Assembly: GCA_946479405.1 (NCBI GenBank)
Contig: CAMLGD010000001.1
Location: forward strand, 1 to 55,848
Source of the DNA: an uncultured Vogesella sp.
GTDB lineage: Bacteria > Pseudomonadota > Gammaproteobacteria > Burkholderiales > Chromobacteriaceae
Length of the DNA: 55,848 bases
Reading direction: 5' to 3'
Positions 48,213-55,848 of the stretch are shown here, one piece after another. Both the position numbers and the translations under genes were made by a program. The notes under the pieces are model-generated. The model had not been told where the DNA came from. It saw only the letters and a program-made list of their open reading frames with translations, and searched no databases. Numbering within the stretch: the stretch's first letter is position 1; each line of letters opens with the position of its first letter.

Positions 48213-48929
48213 ATGCCGGAACGCTTCTATCTCGACCCGTACCAGACCTCGCTCGCCACCACGGTAGTGAGCCATGACGATGCCGGCATCGTGCTGGCCG
48301 ACACGCTGTGCTACCCGCTGGGCGGCGGTCAACCCGGCGATAGCGCCACGCTGCAACTGGCCGACGGCAGCAGTCTCGCCATCAGCGACACCCGCCGCGA
48401 CAAGACCAGCCGCGCCATCGTGCATCTGGTACCTGCCGATGCGCCAAGGTTGGCCGCCGGCACGGCGGTAATGCTGCAGCTGGACTGGGGGCGCCGTCAT
48501 CGCCACATGCGCATCCATACCTGTCTGCACCTACTGTCCTGCGTGATCAAGGCCGGCGTTACCGGCGGCAACCTGTCCGCCGAATCCGGGCGCCTGGATT
48601 TCGACCTGCCGGAAGGTATGGAACTGGACAAGGACCACATCGAGCGTGAGCTGAACACGCTGATCGCCGCCGACCACGCGGTATCGGTGCAGATGACCAG
48701 CGGCGCGGCGCTGAAGGCGCAGCCGGAGCTGATTAAGACCATGTCGGTAACCCCGCCGCTGGAGCTGCCGGAAATCCGCCTGATCGCCATCGACGGCATC
48801 GACCTGCAGCCCTGCGGCGGCACCCACGTGCGCCGCACCGGCGAAATCGGCCAGGTGGTGGTGAAGAAGATCGAGAGCAAGGGCGCGCGCAACAAGCGGG
48901 TGGTGATCGCGCTGGCCGACGCTGCCTGA
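48213..48929 (+). CDS. Alanyl-tRNA editing protein (AlaX type)
   Basis: 238-aa free-standing editing domain that hydrolyses mischarged Ser- or Gly-tRNA(Ala). Zinc-site motifs HTCLH (His-x3-His) and CGGTHV (Cys-x3-His) are intact, and PLGGGQPGDSATL matches the family N-lobe. ATG 48213 follows AGAGGA. Motif copy near 48450. Confidence 0.9.
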   Translation: MPERFYLDPYQTSLATTVVSHDDAGIVLADTLCYPLGGGQPGDSATLQLADGSSLAISDTRRDKTSRAIVHLVPADAPRLAAGTAVMLQLDWGRRHRHMRIHTCLHLLSCVIKAGVTGGNLSAESGRLDFDLPEGMELDKDHIERELNTLIAADHAVSVQMTSGAALKAQPELIKTMSVTPPLELPEIRLIAIDGIDLQPCGGTHVRRTGEIGQVVVKKIESKGARNKRVVIALADAA

Positions 48930-48939
48930 GCCGGCTCCG

Positions 48940-49794
48940 ATGCGGCCAACCTTGCTGCCCCCCGTCCGCCGCCTGGCGCGCGCCATGCTGTGCGGGCTGC
49001 TGGCCTTGTGCGCCGGTGCAACGTTGGCCGCAGACGGCGCCGCCAGCGCCAGCCTGAGTGCCGACGGTCGGACGCTGCAGTACGACGGCCCGCTGCTGCT
49101 GCCCGCCATCCAGCAGCTGGAGGCGCTGTACCAGCGCAGCGCGACAAAACCGCGCGAGCTGCTGATCAACAGCCCCGGCGGCGATGCGCGCCTCGGCCTG
49201 CTGCTGGGCTACCTGCTGCACGAATGGGGGCTGGACGTGCGCGTGCGCGAGCAATGCGCGTCGTCGTGCGCCAACTACGTGTTTCCGGCCGGGCGCAACA
49301 AATACCTGGAAGCCGGCAGCATGCTGCTGTGGCATGGCGGCGCCTTGCAGCCGGACTGGCAGGCCATCATCCGCGCCCGCTGGCCATACGATGCCGCGCG
49401 GCAGCAGCTAGCGCGCGACGACCTGGTACGCTGGCAGCAACAAGAGCGCGATTTCTATGCCGCCATCGGCGTCAGCCAGCTGATCACCGTCTGCGGCCAA
49501 CATGAGCAGTGGCGCCGCGCGGTACCGCAATCGCTGGGCTTCGACTACTCGCCGCAGGATCTGGCGCGCTTCGGCATCCGCAGCCTGCAGCTGCCGGCCG
49601 ATGGCTGGCAGCCACACCAGCGCTGGGACTCGCCGCTGTTCTTCCGCGCCGGCTGGTGCGATACCCCACCGCCAGCGGTGGACACACCGCTGTGCAACTG
49701 CGAGCTCAACGCCACGGCCAGCAAGCCGGCCGCCGTTACACCCAACCCAGCATCCCCAGCACCCCGCCGCCTGCCAGCAGCCACAGCGGATTGA
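48940..49794 (+). CDS. Exported ClpP/crotonase-like fold protein
   Basis: 284 aa. Signal peptide within ~1-31 (ARAMLCGLLALCAGATLAA). LLINSPGGDARLGLLLGYLLHEW followed by CASSCANYVFPAG resembles ClpP-fold periplasmic proteins, with the Ser in ASSCANY as a possible nucleophile. The C-terminal ~60 residues are Cys- and Pro-rich. Function unknown. The iterated motif begins one base into the ATG, and a second copy (49023) lies in the signal peptide. The 3' end overlaps the convergent chromate transporter gene by 59 bases. The start is tentative because no ribosome binding site is visible. Confidence 0.65.
   Translation: MRPTLLPPVRRLARAMLCGLLALCAGATLAADGAASASLSADGRTLQYDGPLLLPAIQQLEALYQRSATKPRELLINSPGGDARLGLLLGYLLHEWGLDVRVREQCASSCANYVFPAGRNKYLEAGSMLLWHGGALQPDWQAIIRARWPYDAARQQLARDDLVRWQQQERDFYAAIGVSQLITVCGQHEQWRRAVPQSLGFDYSPQDLARFGIRSLQLPADGWQPHQRWDSPLFFRAGWCDTPPPAVDTPLCNCELNATASKPAAVTPNPASPAPRRLPAATAD
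48941..48950 (-). repeat. Iterated motif overlapping a start codon
   Basis: TGCGGCCAAC shares the TG of the presumed ATG at 48940, ten bases after the AlaX stop. Confidence 0.85.
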
Positions 49795-50257
49795 GGCGCA
49801 GCCGCCAGGCCAGCAGCGCGCTGGCGGCGCACAGCAGCAGCCCGCGCGTGTCCAGCGTCAGTGCATGCAACATCATGCTGGCACCGGCCAGCACCAGCCC
49901 CACCGTCAGCGGCGCCAGCCCGCGCTCGATCGCCAGCGCCAGCCGGCTGCCCTGCACCCGCTGCCACCAGCGCGCCACCACAAAACTCAGCAGCGACGAC
50001 GGCAGGCAGATGCCCAGCAGGCTGACCGCCGCGCCCGGCACGCCGGCCATATGCCAGCCGATCAGGCTGACGATCAGCACGTTCGGTCCCGGCGCCGCCT
50101 GAGCGATGGCAAACAGGTCGGCAAACTGCTGCCCGCTGAGCCAGCCCAGCTCGCCCACCACCACGCGGTGGATTTCCGGCACCACCGCGTTGGCGCCGCC
50201 GACCGCCAGCAGCGAAAACTGCGCAAACAAGATGAACAGCAGCCACAGCAGCATCAT
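49736..50257 (-). CDS. Chromate transporter, second half-size subunit
   Basis: 173-aa short-chain CHR protein with about five hydrophobic segments. FAQFSLLAVGGANAVVPEIHRVVV and QAAPGPNVLIVSLIGWHMAG are CHR signatures. It works as a pair with the other half-size subunit at 50412-50963. Its ATG overlaps the stop of the small ORF 50254-50415 by ATGA. A role in chromate efflux is family-based inference. Confidence 0.88.
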   Translation of the reverse strand: MMLLWLLFILFAQFSLLAVGGANAVVPEIHRVVVGELGWLSGQQFADLFAIAQAAPGPNVLIVSLIGWHMAGVPGAAVSLLGICLPSSLLSFVVARWWQRVQGSRLALAIERGLAPLTVGLVLAGASMMLHALTLDTRGLLLCAASALLAWRLRLNPLWLLAGGGVLGMLGWV

Positions 50258-50415
50258 GACGCGCCCTCCGGCCAGTAGCAGGCCAACAACACCCCCAGCG
50301 GGGCGAGCAACAGCAGTACCAGCAGCAATGGCAGCTGCCACAGCGCCGCGGCGGCAAAGCTCAGCCCCAGCAGCGAAAATTGCGCGCACAGCAGCGACAA
50401 GGTCCACAGCATCAT
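50254..50415 (-). CDS. 53-aa hydrophobic ORF made by tandem duplication inside the chromate transporter locus
   Basis: It begins like the downstream subunit (MMLWTLSLLCAQFSLL versus MMLLWLLFILFAQFSLL) and continues like the end of the upstream subunit (FAAAALWQLPLLLVLLLL then WPEGAS, versus WPEGAQ). Both junctions are ATGA overlaps, so it would be translated between the two. The period of the duplication is 158 bases (stop 50412 to stop 50254). The copies have many substitutions, so it is not a recent slip. Two membrane helices are likely. Whether it is made or works is unknown. Confidence 0.5.
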   Translation of the reverse strand: MMLWTLSLLCAQFSLLGLSFAAAALWQLPLLLVLLLLAPLGVLLACYWPEGAS

Positions 50416-50963
50416 TGCGCCCCTTCCGGCCAGCGCCACGCCAGCGCCACCCCCAGCGGCGCCAGCAGCAGCAACACCAGCAACAACGGCAGTTGCCACA
50501 GCGCCACCGCGGCAAAGGTCAGCAGCGCCAGCCCCCACGGCCGTCGCTTGCGCGGCAGCCGCGCCGCCAGCTTTAGCCCCATGCCGAAGATCAGCCCGAT
50601 CGCCGCCGGTGCCAGCCCGCGCAGCAGTCCCTGCACCAGCGGTAGCTGCTGGTAACCGGCATACAGCGCCGCCAGCAGCAGCACCACGCCCAGTGGCGCC
50701 AGCAGCAGCCCGGCGCAGGCCACCAGTGCGCCGCTGGCGCCATGAAAACGCGCCCCCACCGCCACCGCCACGTTGACGATGTTCGGTCCGGGCAACACCT
50801 GCCCCAGCCCCAGCACCTCGGCAAACTGCTGCTCGGACAGCCAGCGCCGCCGCTCCACCAGCATGTGCTGTGCATGCGGCAGCACGCCGCCAAAGCCGGA
50901 CAGCCCCACGATAAAGAAACCGGCAAACAAGGCCCGCCGGTCTGGCACTACGCGCGTCATCAT
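50412..50963 (-). CDS. Chromate transporter, first half-size subunit
   Basis: 183 aa from ATG 50963. FFIVGLSGFGGVLPHAQHMLVE and GQVLPGPNIVNVAVAVGARFHG are CHR signatures; about five hydrophobic segments. A longer in-frame opening exists to a TTG at 51017 but would run into the LysR promoter region. Divergent from the LysR gene at 51041, which probably regulates it. Confidence 0.88.
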   Translation of the reverse strand: MMTRVVPDRRALFAGFFIVGLSGFGGVLPHAQHMLVERRRWLSEQQFAEVLGLGQVLPGPNIVNVAVAVGARFHGASGALVACAGLLLAPLGVVLLLAALYAGYQQLPLVQGLLRGLAPAAIGLIFGMGLKLAARLPRKRRPWGLALLTFAAVALWQLPLLLVLLLLAPLGVALAWRWPEGAQ

Positions 50964-51040
50964 GCTGTGCAGCTTAGTCCGCTGAGCGCCGCGCTCACAA
51001 ACGAGTTTTTTCGGCAAGCTTTGTGCAATAAACTCACAAC

Positions 51041-51922
51041 ATGAATCGCCGCCTGCCCCCGCTCAACGCCCTGCGCGTGTTTGAAACCGCCGCCCGGCTG
51101 GACAGTTTTTCTGCCGCCGCCGAGCAGCTCAATGTCACCCACGGCGCCGTCAGCCGCCAGATCGCCCAGCTGGAAGACTGGCTGGGCGTGGCACTGTTTG
51201 TACGCCACGGCCGCCGCGTGCAGCTGAGCGATGCCGGCCGCCAGTACCTGCCGGTACTGCAGAACGCATTTGACAGCATCGCCAGCGCCACAGAAAAACT
51301 CACAAGCAGCCGGCCGCGGCTGCTGCGCATCAACGTCACCCCCACGCTGGCGATGCACTGGCTGCTGCCACGGCTGACCCGCTTCCAGCGCCGCCATCCG
51401 GGGGTAGAGCTGCGACTGGCCACCTCGGATGCCGCCATCAACAACCAGCATGCCGATTTCGACATCGCCATCCGTCGTGGCAACGACCACTGGCACGGCT
51501 TCGTGTCGCATACCTTCCTGACCGAACACGAGCTGCCGGCCGCCAGCCCGGCGCTGCTGGCGCGGCTGCCGCTGCGTACGGCGGCGGATCTGGCGCAGCA
51601 CACGCTGCTGCACTCGGAAACCCGGCCGGTGGCGTGGGAGCGCTGGCTGGCGGCCACCGGTGAACCGGCGCTGCAGGCAGCCGGGCAGCAGCATTTCGAC
51701 CACTACTATCTGGCGCTGCAGGCCGCCATCGATGGCCTGGGGGTAACGCTGGGGCCGCTGCCGGTGATCGAGGAGCTGCTGGCCAGCGGCAAGCTGGTCA
51801 CCCCGCTGGACGGGCCACGGGTGCGGGTGCGCGGTTATTCCTGGGTGTTGCCGCTGACGCTGGCGGAAGACCCGCTGTGTGCGGATTTCTGTGCCTGGCT
51901 GGAAGAAGAAGGCGAGGAGTGA
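51041..51922 (+). CDS. LysR-family regulator (GcvA-like)
   Basis: 293 aa. HTH: LPPLNALRVFETAARLDSFSAAAEQLNVTHGAVSRQIAQLEDWLG. Effector domain ~95-290. Close in sequence style to the LysR at 35932-36852 (both VTHGAVSRQ). Divergent from the chromate transporter subunit with 77 bases between starts. Confidence 0.9.
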   Translation: MNRRLPPLNALRVFETAARLDSFSAAAEQLNVTHGAVSRQIAQLEDWLGVALFVRHGRRVQLSDAGRQYLPVLQNAFDSIASATEKLTSSRPRLLRINVTPTLAMHWLLPRLTRFQRRHPGVELRLATSDAAINNQHADFDIAIRRGNDHWHGFVSHTFLTEHELPAASPALLARLPLRTAADLAQHTLLHSETRPVAWERWLAATGEPALQAAGQQHFDHYYLALQAAIDGLGVTLGPLPVIEELLASGKLVTPLDGPRVRVRGYSWVLPLTLAEDPLCADFCAWLEEEGEE

Positions 51923-51967
51923 ACGGCGGCTGGCAATGGATAGTAGCCAGCCACATGAGTACAGCGA

Positions 51968-51987
51968 TGCGGCCAACGTTGGCCGCA
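51968..51987. repeat. Perfect 20-bp palindrome of the iterated motif
   Basis: TGCGGCCAACGTTGGCCGCA in the 70-base gap between the convergent LysR and phosphofructokinase genes, in the place where a terminator is expected. No U-run. Confidence 0.95.
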
Positions 51988-51992
51988 GGCCG

Positions 51993-53210
51993 TCAGCCCA
52001 TCAGTGGCGGAAAGCGCAACGGTGCCATGTCCGGCAGGCCGTCGACAAACGGCAGCGCCACCTCGCCCTGCAGCAACGGCTGCAGGTAGCGGCGGCAGGC
52101 CGGTGTCACGTCCAGACCATCGGCAGCGATGAAATCTGGCGGCAGCGCGCGCTCGAGATTGGCCACCGCCGCCAGCGGCTGCGGCAGCACCTGCCAGTCG
52201 CAGCCGGCGGGTGTTTCGACCCGTTGCAACCCGGCCATCACCCCGCCCTGCCCGGCCAGCGCCCACTGCACCGCCATGCGGCCAACCTGGTACGCCAGTC
52301 GCGCGTCGACAGCGGACAGCAGATGCCGCGCCGCGCGTTGCAGACAATCCGCCACCGCCACGTGCGCGTGCAGCCCGAGCTGCTGCTGGAGCCGCTGCGC
52401 CAGCCACACGCCGGCGCCGCCCAGCTGCTCGTGGCCGTACACCCGGTCGGCGTGCATCTGCGCCACGAAGCGGCCATCCGCCGCCCGCAGCCCTTCCGAC
52501 ACCACGATGGCGCAGTAGCCCTGTGCCGCGATCTGCGCCTGCACGGCGGCGAACAGCCGCGCCTCGTCGTAGGCCACTTCCGGCAGCAGCAACAGCGGTG
52601 GCGCCTCGTCCGCGAGCGCCGCCAGACTGCCGGCGGCGGCCAGCCAGCCAACGTGGCGGCCCATGGTTTCCAGGATGAACACCCGCCCCTGCGCCATGCT
52701 GCGCATGTCCAGCAGCACTTCGCGCAGACTGCTGGCCAGGTACTTGGCGGCGGAGGGGAAGCCGGGGCTGAAGTCGGTGCCTTCCAGGTCGTTGTCGATG
52801 GTCTTGGGGATGCCGACCACCGTCAGCGGCAGGCCGAACTGCTCGCCCAGCTGCTGCAACAGCAAGGCGGTTTCCATCGAACCGTTGCCACCGTTGAGCA
52901 GCAGCTGACGGATGTCGAAACGCCGCAGCACATCGGCCAGCTGCTGCCACTGCTGCGGCGCGGCGTCGAACGGCGGCAGGATATGGCGGCTGCTGCCGAA
53001 CGCCGCGCCGGGCAAATGCGCCAGCCGCGCGATGGCGGCCGCCGACAGCGCGTCGCAGTCCAGCAGCCGGCCGGCCAGCAGTCCGGCCAGACCATCGGCC
53101 GCCGCGCACACCGCTACGCCGGCGGCGCGCGCGGTTTCGATTACGCCTTGCGCCGAGGTGTTGAGTACGGCGGTGGGGCCGCCGGATTGCAGATACAGCA
53201 GACGGGACAT
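51993..53210 (-). CDS. 6-phosphofructokinase, PPi-type-like with unusual active-site residues
   Basis: 405 aa. N-terminal SGGPTAVLNTS, LNGGNGSMETA (107-114), PKTIDNDLEGTD (135-146), SAAKYLASS and METMGRHVGWLAA-like ETMGRHVGW. In bacterial PFKs GGDG with P-G-TIDND marks ATP use and GGDD with P-K-TIDND marks PPi use. This protein has Gly at the first selector, Lys at the second, and Asn in place of the conserved Asp of GGD. The phosphoryl donor is therefore unclear. Start MSRLLYLQSGG; the longer opening upstream is not part of the family. Motif at 52277. Confidence 0.82.
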   Translation of the reverse strand: MSRLLYLQSGGPTAVLNTSAQGVIETARAAGVAVCAAADGLAGLLAGRLLDCDALSAAAIARLAHLPGAAFGSSRHILPPFDAAPQQWQQLADVLRRFDIRQLLLNGGNGSMETALLLQQLGEQFGLPLTVVGIPKTIDNDLEGTDFSPGFPSAAKYLASSLREVLLDMRSMAQGRVFILETMGRHVGWLAAAGSLAALADEAPPLLLLPEVAYDEARLFAAVQAQIAAQGYCAIVVSEGLRAADGRFVAQMHADRVYGHEQLGGAGVWLAQRLQQQLGLHAHVAVADCLQRAARHLLSAVDARLAYQVGRMAVQWALAGQGGVMAGLQRVETPAGCDWQVLPQPLAAVANLERALPPDFIAADGLDVTPACRRYLQPLLQGEVALPFVDGLPDMAPLRFPPLMG

Positions 53211-53385
53211 GATGCAGCTACGCGCGGTTGGATACTTCGATTGTAGCCGCCACGGCCGGCCGGCGGCAGCAGCGCGACTGGCGGCCAGCCCGCTGCCGCG
53301 CTGCCAGCGCTCGCCAAGCCGGGCGGCACACACGCCGACAGGGCTGGCTCGACGCGCGCAGGCGACAGTGCCACCTGCGTCACCA

Positions 53386-54195
53386 TCAGTTGGCCGCCGC
53401 GCGCCACACCACCGGGAACCAGTCCTCGCGCATGCGTTCTCCGGTTTGCAGATCAATGCCGGGGAACGGCGGCGAAGTACGCCCTGGGCGCTGCTCGAAA
53501 CGCACGTCGTCGCCAAGGAAGCGCGCCGAGAACGCGCGGCGGCGGTTACCGCCCAGGTTGCCGGCGGCGCCGTGTACGGTGCGGAAGTCGAACACCACCG
53601 CGTCGCCCGGCTGCATTTCCGGCGCCAGGATGGTGTAGCTGCCGTCCTCGACATCCGGCATTTCCATGTAGTCGTCTTCGCCGGCAAAGAAGTTTTCGTT
53701 GCTGGCCCAGCGCTTGGGGCGCACCAGCTTGGGCCAGCGGTGCGAACCCAACACCACGCGCAGGGTGTTGTCGGCGTGTACCGGGTCCAGCGGAATCCAG
53801 TAGCTGGCGGTCTGCTCGCCGTTGACACAGTAGTACGGAATGTCCTGGTGCCACGGCGTCGGCTTGGCGGTGCCCGGTTCTTTTACCAAGATGTGCTCGT
53901 GGAAGATCTGCACCTGCTGCGCCTGCATCAGCCGCCCGGCAAGGTCGGCGGCCGGCGATTGCCGGATGAACTGGTTGAACGGCGCGATGCGCTGCCAGTT
54001 GCAGTAGTCCTCGAAGAAGCGGCCGGATTCACCGTTGCCGACGTTTTCGATGGCAAACGGGCCGGGTGCGGCCAACACTTGCTCGAAACCGTCGCGCAGG
54101 GTGTCGATCCAGTCGCGGAACACGCCGCGCAGCACGATGACGCCATCGCGTTGGAAATCTGCAATCTGTTGCTGACTCAGGCTTACGGGGGACAT
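53386..54195 (-). CDS. Phytanoyl-CoA dioxygenase (PhyH) family oxygenase
   Basis: 269-aa Fe(II)/2-oxoglutarate oxygenase. The facial triad is H116 and D118 in TPWHQDIPYY and H208 in FRTVHGAAG; an Arg near 219 can hold 2-oxoglutarate. Start MSPVSLSQQQIADFQRDG at 54195 preceded by GGAG; an upstream in-frame extension is not family-like. The substrate is unknown. Divergent from a LysR gene, likely its regulator. Motif copy at 54067. Confidence 0.87.
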   Translation of the reverse strand: MSPVSLSQQQIADFQRDGVIVLRGVFRDWIDTLRDGFEQVLAAPGPFAIENVGNGESGRFFEDYCNWQRIAPFNQFIRQSPAADLAGRLMQAQQVQIFHEHILVKEPGTAKPTPWHQDIPYYCVNGEQTASYWIPLDPVHADNTLRVVLGSHRWPKLVRPKRWASNENFFAGEDDYMEMPDVEDGSYTILAPEMQPGDAVVFDFRTVHGAAGNLGGNRRRAFSARFLGDDVRFEQRPGRTSPPFPGIDLQTGERMREDWFPVVWRAAAN

Positions 54196-54271
54196 GGGGG
54201 ACTCCGGGTGGGTGGTAAGGCCAGTGCAGTATCTCCGCGCGTCAGGTAATAATAAAAATATCTCTTTTCTA

Positions 54272-54287
54272 TTCTGCAATATCAGAA
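54272..54287. promoter_or_regulatory. Possible LysR operator upstream of the regulator gene
   Basis: TTCTG-CAATAT-CAGAA, a 5-bp dyad with six-base spacer, ending three bases before the LysR ATG in an AT-rich divergent region. Symmetry and position only. Confidence 0.35.
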
Positions 54288-54290
54288 AAC

Positions 54291-55178
54291 ATGATCACCT
54301 TCTCGCTGCGCCAACTGGAGTACTTCGTCGCCACCGCCGAACACGGCGGAGTGAATGCCGCCGCCCGCGCGCGCCATGTGTCGCAGCCGTCGGTGTCGCA
54401 GGCCATCGCCGAGCTGGAACGCACGCTGGGCACTGCGCTGTTCCGCCGCCAGGCCAGCCGCCGGGTGGAGCTGACCGACGCCGGTCAGCAGGTGCTGCAG
54501 CAGGCGCGCCAGCTGCTGGCCCAGGCCGCCGCACTGGGGCAACAGGACGCCGCCGCACCGCTGCGCGGGCAACTGTCGCTGATCTGCTTCCAGGATCTGG
54601 CACCGTACTTTGCGCCGCGGCTGCTGGCCGGCTTCCGTCGCCAGCACCCGCAGGTGGAGATCACCCTGCTGGAGGGCGATCTGGCCAGCGTGCAGCGCGC
54701 GCTGCGCAGCGGCAAGGCCGAGCTGGCGCTGACCTACGAGCTGGCCACCGACCCGCAGATGCCGCGCCAGGTGCTGGCCGAGCTGCCGCCATATGCGCTG
54801 CTGCCGGCCGCGCATCCGCTGGCCGCGCAGGACAAGGTGTCGCTGCAACAGTTGGCCGCCGAGCCGCTGGTGCTGGAGGACATCCCGCACAGCCGCGAAT
54901 ACCTGCTGTCGCTGTTCTGGCAGCAGCAGCTGACGCCGCGGGTAGTACAGACGGTGCAAGGCTTCGAGATGCAGCGCGGGCTGGTGGCGCATGGCTGCGG
55001 CGTGGCGCTGGCCTGCATGCGGCCAACAGGCGATTACAGCTACGACGGGGTCGCCATCGCCTGCCGCCCGCTGGCCGAGCCGCTGCCACCGCAGCGGGTG
55101 GTGCTGGTGCAGGCCACCGCCTCGGCCCTGGCCGACGCCTTCACGCAGTGGGCCATCCGTAGCATGCCTCCAGCCTGA
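54291..55178 (+). CDS. LysR-family regulator (OxyR/CysB-like arrangement)
   Basis: 295 aa. HTH at the N-terminus: FSLRQLEYFVATAEHGGVNAAARARHVSQPSVSQAIAELERTLG; effector domain ~90-290. Of a different subgroup from the three GcvA-like LysR genes of the window. Divergent from the PhyH gene. Motif copies at 54851 (core only) and 55018. Confidence 0.9.
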   Translation: MITFSLRQLEYFVATAEHGGVNAAARARHVSQPSVSQAIAELERTLGTALFRRQASRRVELTDAGQQVLQQARQLLAQAAALGQQDAAAPLRGQLSLICFQDLAPYFAPRLLAGFRRQHPQVEITLLEGDLASVQRALRSGKAELALTYELATDPQMPRQVLAELPPYALLPAAHPLAAQDKVSLQQLAAEPLVLEDIPHSREYLLSLFWQQQLTPRVVQTVQGFEMQRGLVAHGCGVALACMRPTGDYSYDGVAIACRPLAEPLPPQRVVLVQATASALADAFTQWAIRSMPPA

Positions 55179-55247
55179 GCCGCTGCGGCGGCGAACAGCA
55201 CGCCACGGTCTACACTGAAGCGTCCGCACCGCCACACAGGAGACACC

Positions 55248-55721
55248 ATGAACCCACAGGCACACAGCGCCCCCCGCGAACTGCAACTCAGCCGGCTGTT
55301 AGCCGCCAGCCCAGAACAGGTGTACCGCGCCTGGACCGAGCCCGCGCTGTTGTGCCAGTGGTTTGCCCCGCTGCCGTACACCACGCCGCATGCCGAGCTG
55401 GACGTGCGCCCCGGTGGCAGCAGCCTGGTGGTGATGCGCGACCCGGACGGCAACGACTACCCCAATGCCGGCGTCTACCTGGAGGTGATCCCCAACCACA
55501 AGCTGGTCTTCACCGATGCCTATAGCAGTGCCTGGCAACCAGCGGAAAAACCGTTCATGACCGTGATCCTGACCTTTGCCGCCGAAGCCGGCGGCACCCG
55601 CTACACCGCCCTGGTGCGGCACTGGAGCGAGGCCGACCGCGCGGCGCATGAGGCCATGGGCTTCCACAGCGGCTGGGGGCAGGCTACCGACCAGCTGGCG
55701 GCCTTGTTGGCGCGGTTGTAA
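55248..55721 (+). CDS. SRPBCC/AHSA1-family protein
   Basis: 157 aa. ELQLSRLLAASPEQVYRAWTEPALLCQWFAP is the typical beginning of the Aha1-C/START-like SRPBCC fold; a hydrophobic ligand-binding role is usual, but no reaction can be assigned. ATG 55248 follows CAGGAGAC. Confidence 0.88.
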   Translation: MNPQAHSAPRELQLSRLLAASPEQVYRAWTEPALLCQWFAPLPYTTPHAELDVRPGGSSLVVMRDPDGNDYPNAGVYLEVIPNHKLVFTDAYSSAWQPAEKPFMTVILTFAAEAGGTRYTALVRHWSEADRAAHEAMGFHSGWGQATDQLAALLARL

Positions 55722-55831
55722 GCCGACTCACGCCAGCCCGCACGGCGGCATCAGCGCCAAGCCGCCACGACGCACAGCGCACCACCGCGCGCCCAGGGTG
55801 AGCGGCTGGCATGCCGACGACCGGCCCACGA

Positions 55832-55848
55832 TGCGGCCAACGTTGGCC
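55832..55848. repeat. Iterated-motif palindrome cut by the window end
   Basis: TGCGGCCAAC followed by GTTGGCC at the last base; the next bases are probably GCA. About 110 bases after the SRPBCC gene. Confidence 0.85.

Overview
This window looks like ordinary chromosomal core sequence from a GC-rich, flagellated betaproteobacterium. The family content and gene order (flhB-flhA-flhF-flhG-fliA, exbB-exbD-lpxK-trm112-kdsB-adk, ArgA with a GNAT domain, a TadA with an N-terminal extension) suggest the order Neisseriales, probably a Chromobacteriaceae-type organism. That placement is inference. I see no rRNA, tRNA, CRISPR array, insertion sequence or prophage.

Layout. 1-4063: end of the TCA block (sucB 3' end, lpdA, sucC, sucD). 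4299-7115 (-): a membrane-anchored PAS-GGDEF-EAL protein. 7288-11179: an amidohydrolase, ubiG, tadA with a TfoX/Sxy C-terminal-like domain at its N-terminus, an L,D-transpeptidase and a DUF2721 membrane protein. 11180-11581: no protein gene, but a candidate minus-strand small RNA. 11582-13601: a GntR regulator and the thyA-folA pair. 13773-20894: a flagellar operon ending in a MotA-type stator gene with no MotB partner beside it. 20965-25078: an exonuclease/GIY-YIG fusion, an RNase D-like exonuclease, a LysR regulator, a DUF2917 gene and a GST. 25209-30452: htpG and a histidine kinase paired with an HD-GYP response regulator. 30530-34187 (-): adk, kdsB, a Trm112-like gene, lpxK, exbD, exbB. 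34188-34555: a long intergenic region with DnaA-box-like sites. 34556-46813: xseA, a LysR/LysE-exporter pair, a DUF4442 gene, gpmI, an EnvC-like gene, ctpA, argA, yggX and ppk. 46909-55721: accessory metabolic genes, including a two-gene chromate transporter with an internal tandem duplication, a PFK with an unusual active-site motif, a PhyH oxygenase and two LysR regulators.

The strongest unexplained signal is a short iterated motif, GTTGGCCGCA (reverse TGCGGCCAAC). I counted by eye about 43 exact 10-mers, and about 59 copies of the TTGGCCGC core, in 55.8 kb. The two orientations are about equally frequent (20 versus 23). About 40% of the 10-mers lie in the roughly 8% of the window that is non-coding, often as inverted pairs just after genes or beside terminators. 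This is how the DNA uptake sequences of Neisseriaceae and Pasteurellaceae behave, but the sequence is unrelated to those I know. In the same window tadA carries a domain resembling the C-terminal domain of the competence regulator TfoX/Sxy, and one of the strongest inverted pairs of the motif lies immediately in front of it.

Functional themes: TCA/energy metabolism, flagellar export and sigma-28 control, c-di-GMP turnover (GGDEF/EAL and HD-GYP), cell-envelope maintenance (lpxK, kdsB, ExbBD, EnvC-like, CtpA, L,D-transpeptidase) and nucleotide/arginine synthesis. All coordinates, counts and alignments were made by eye.
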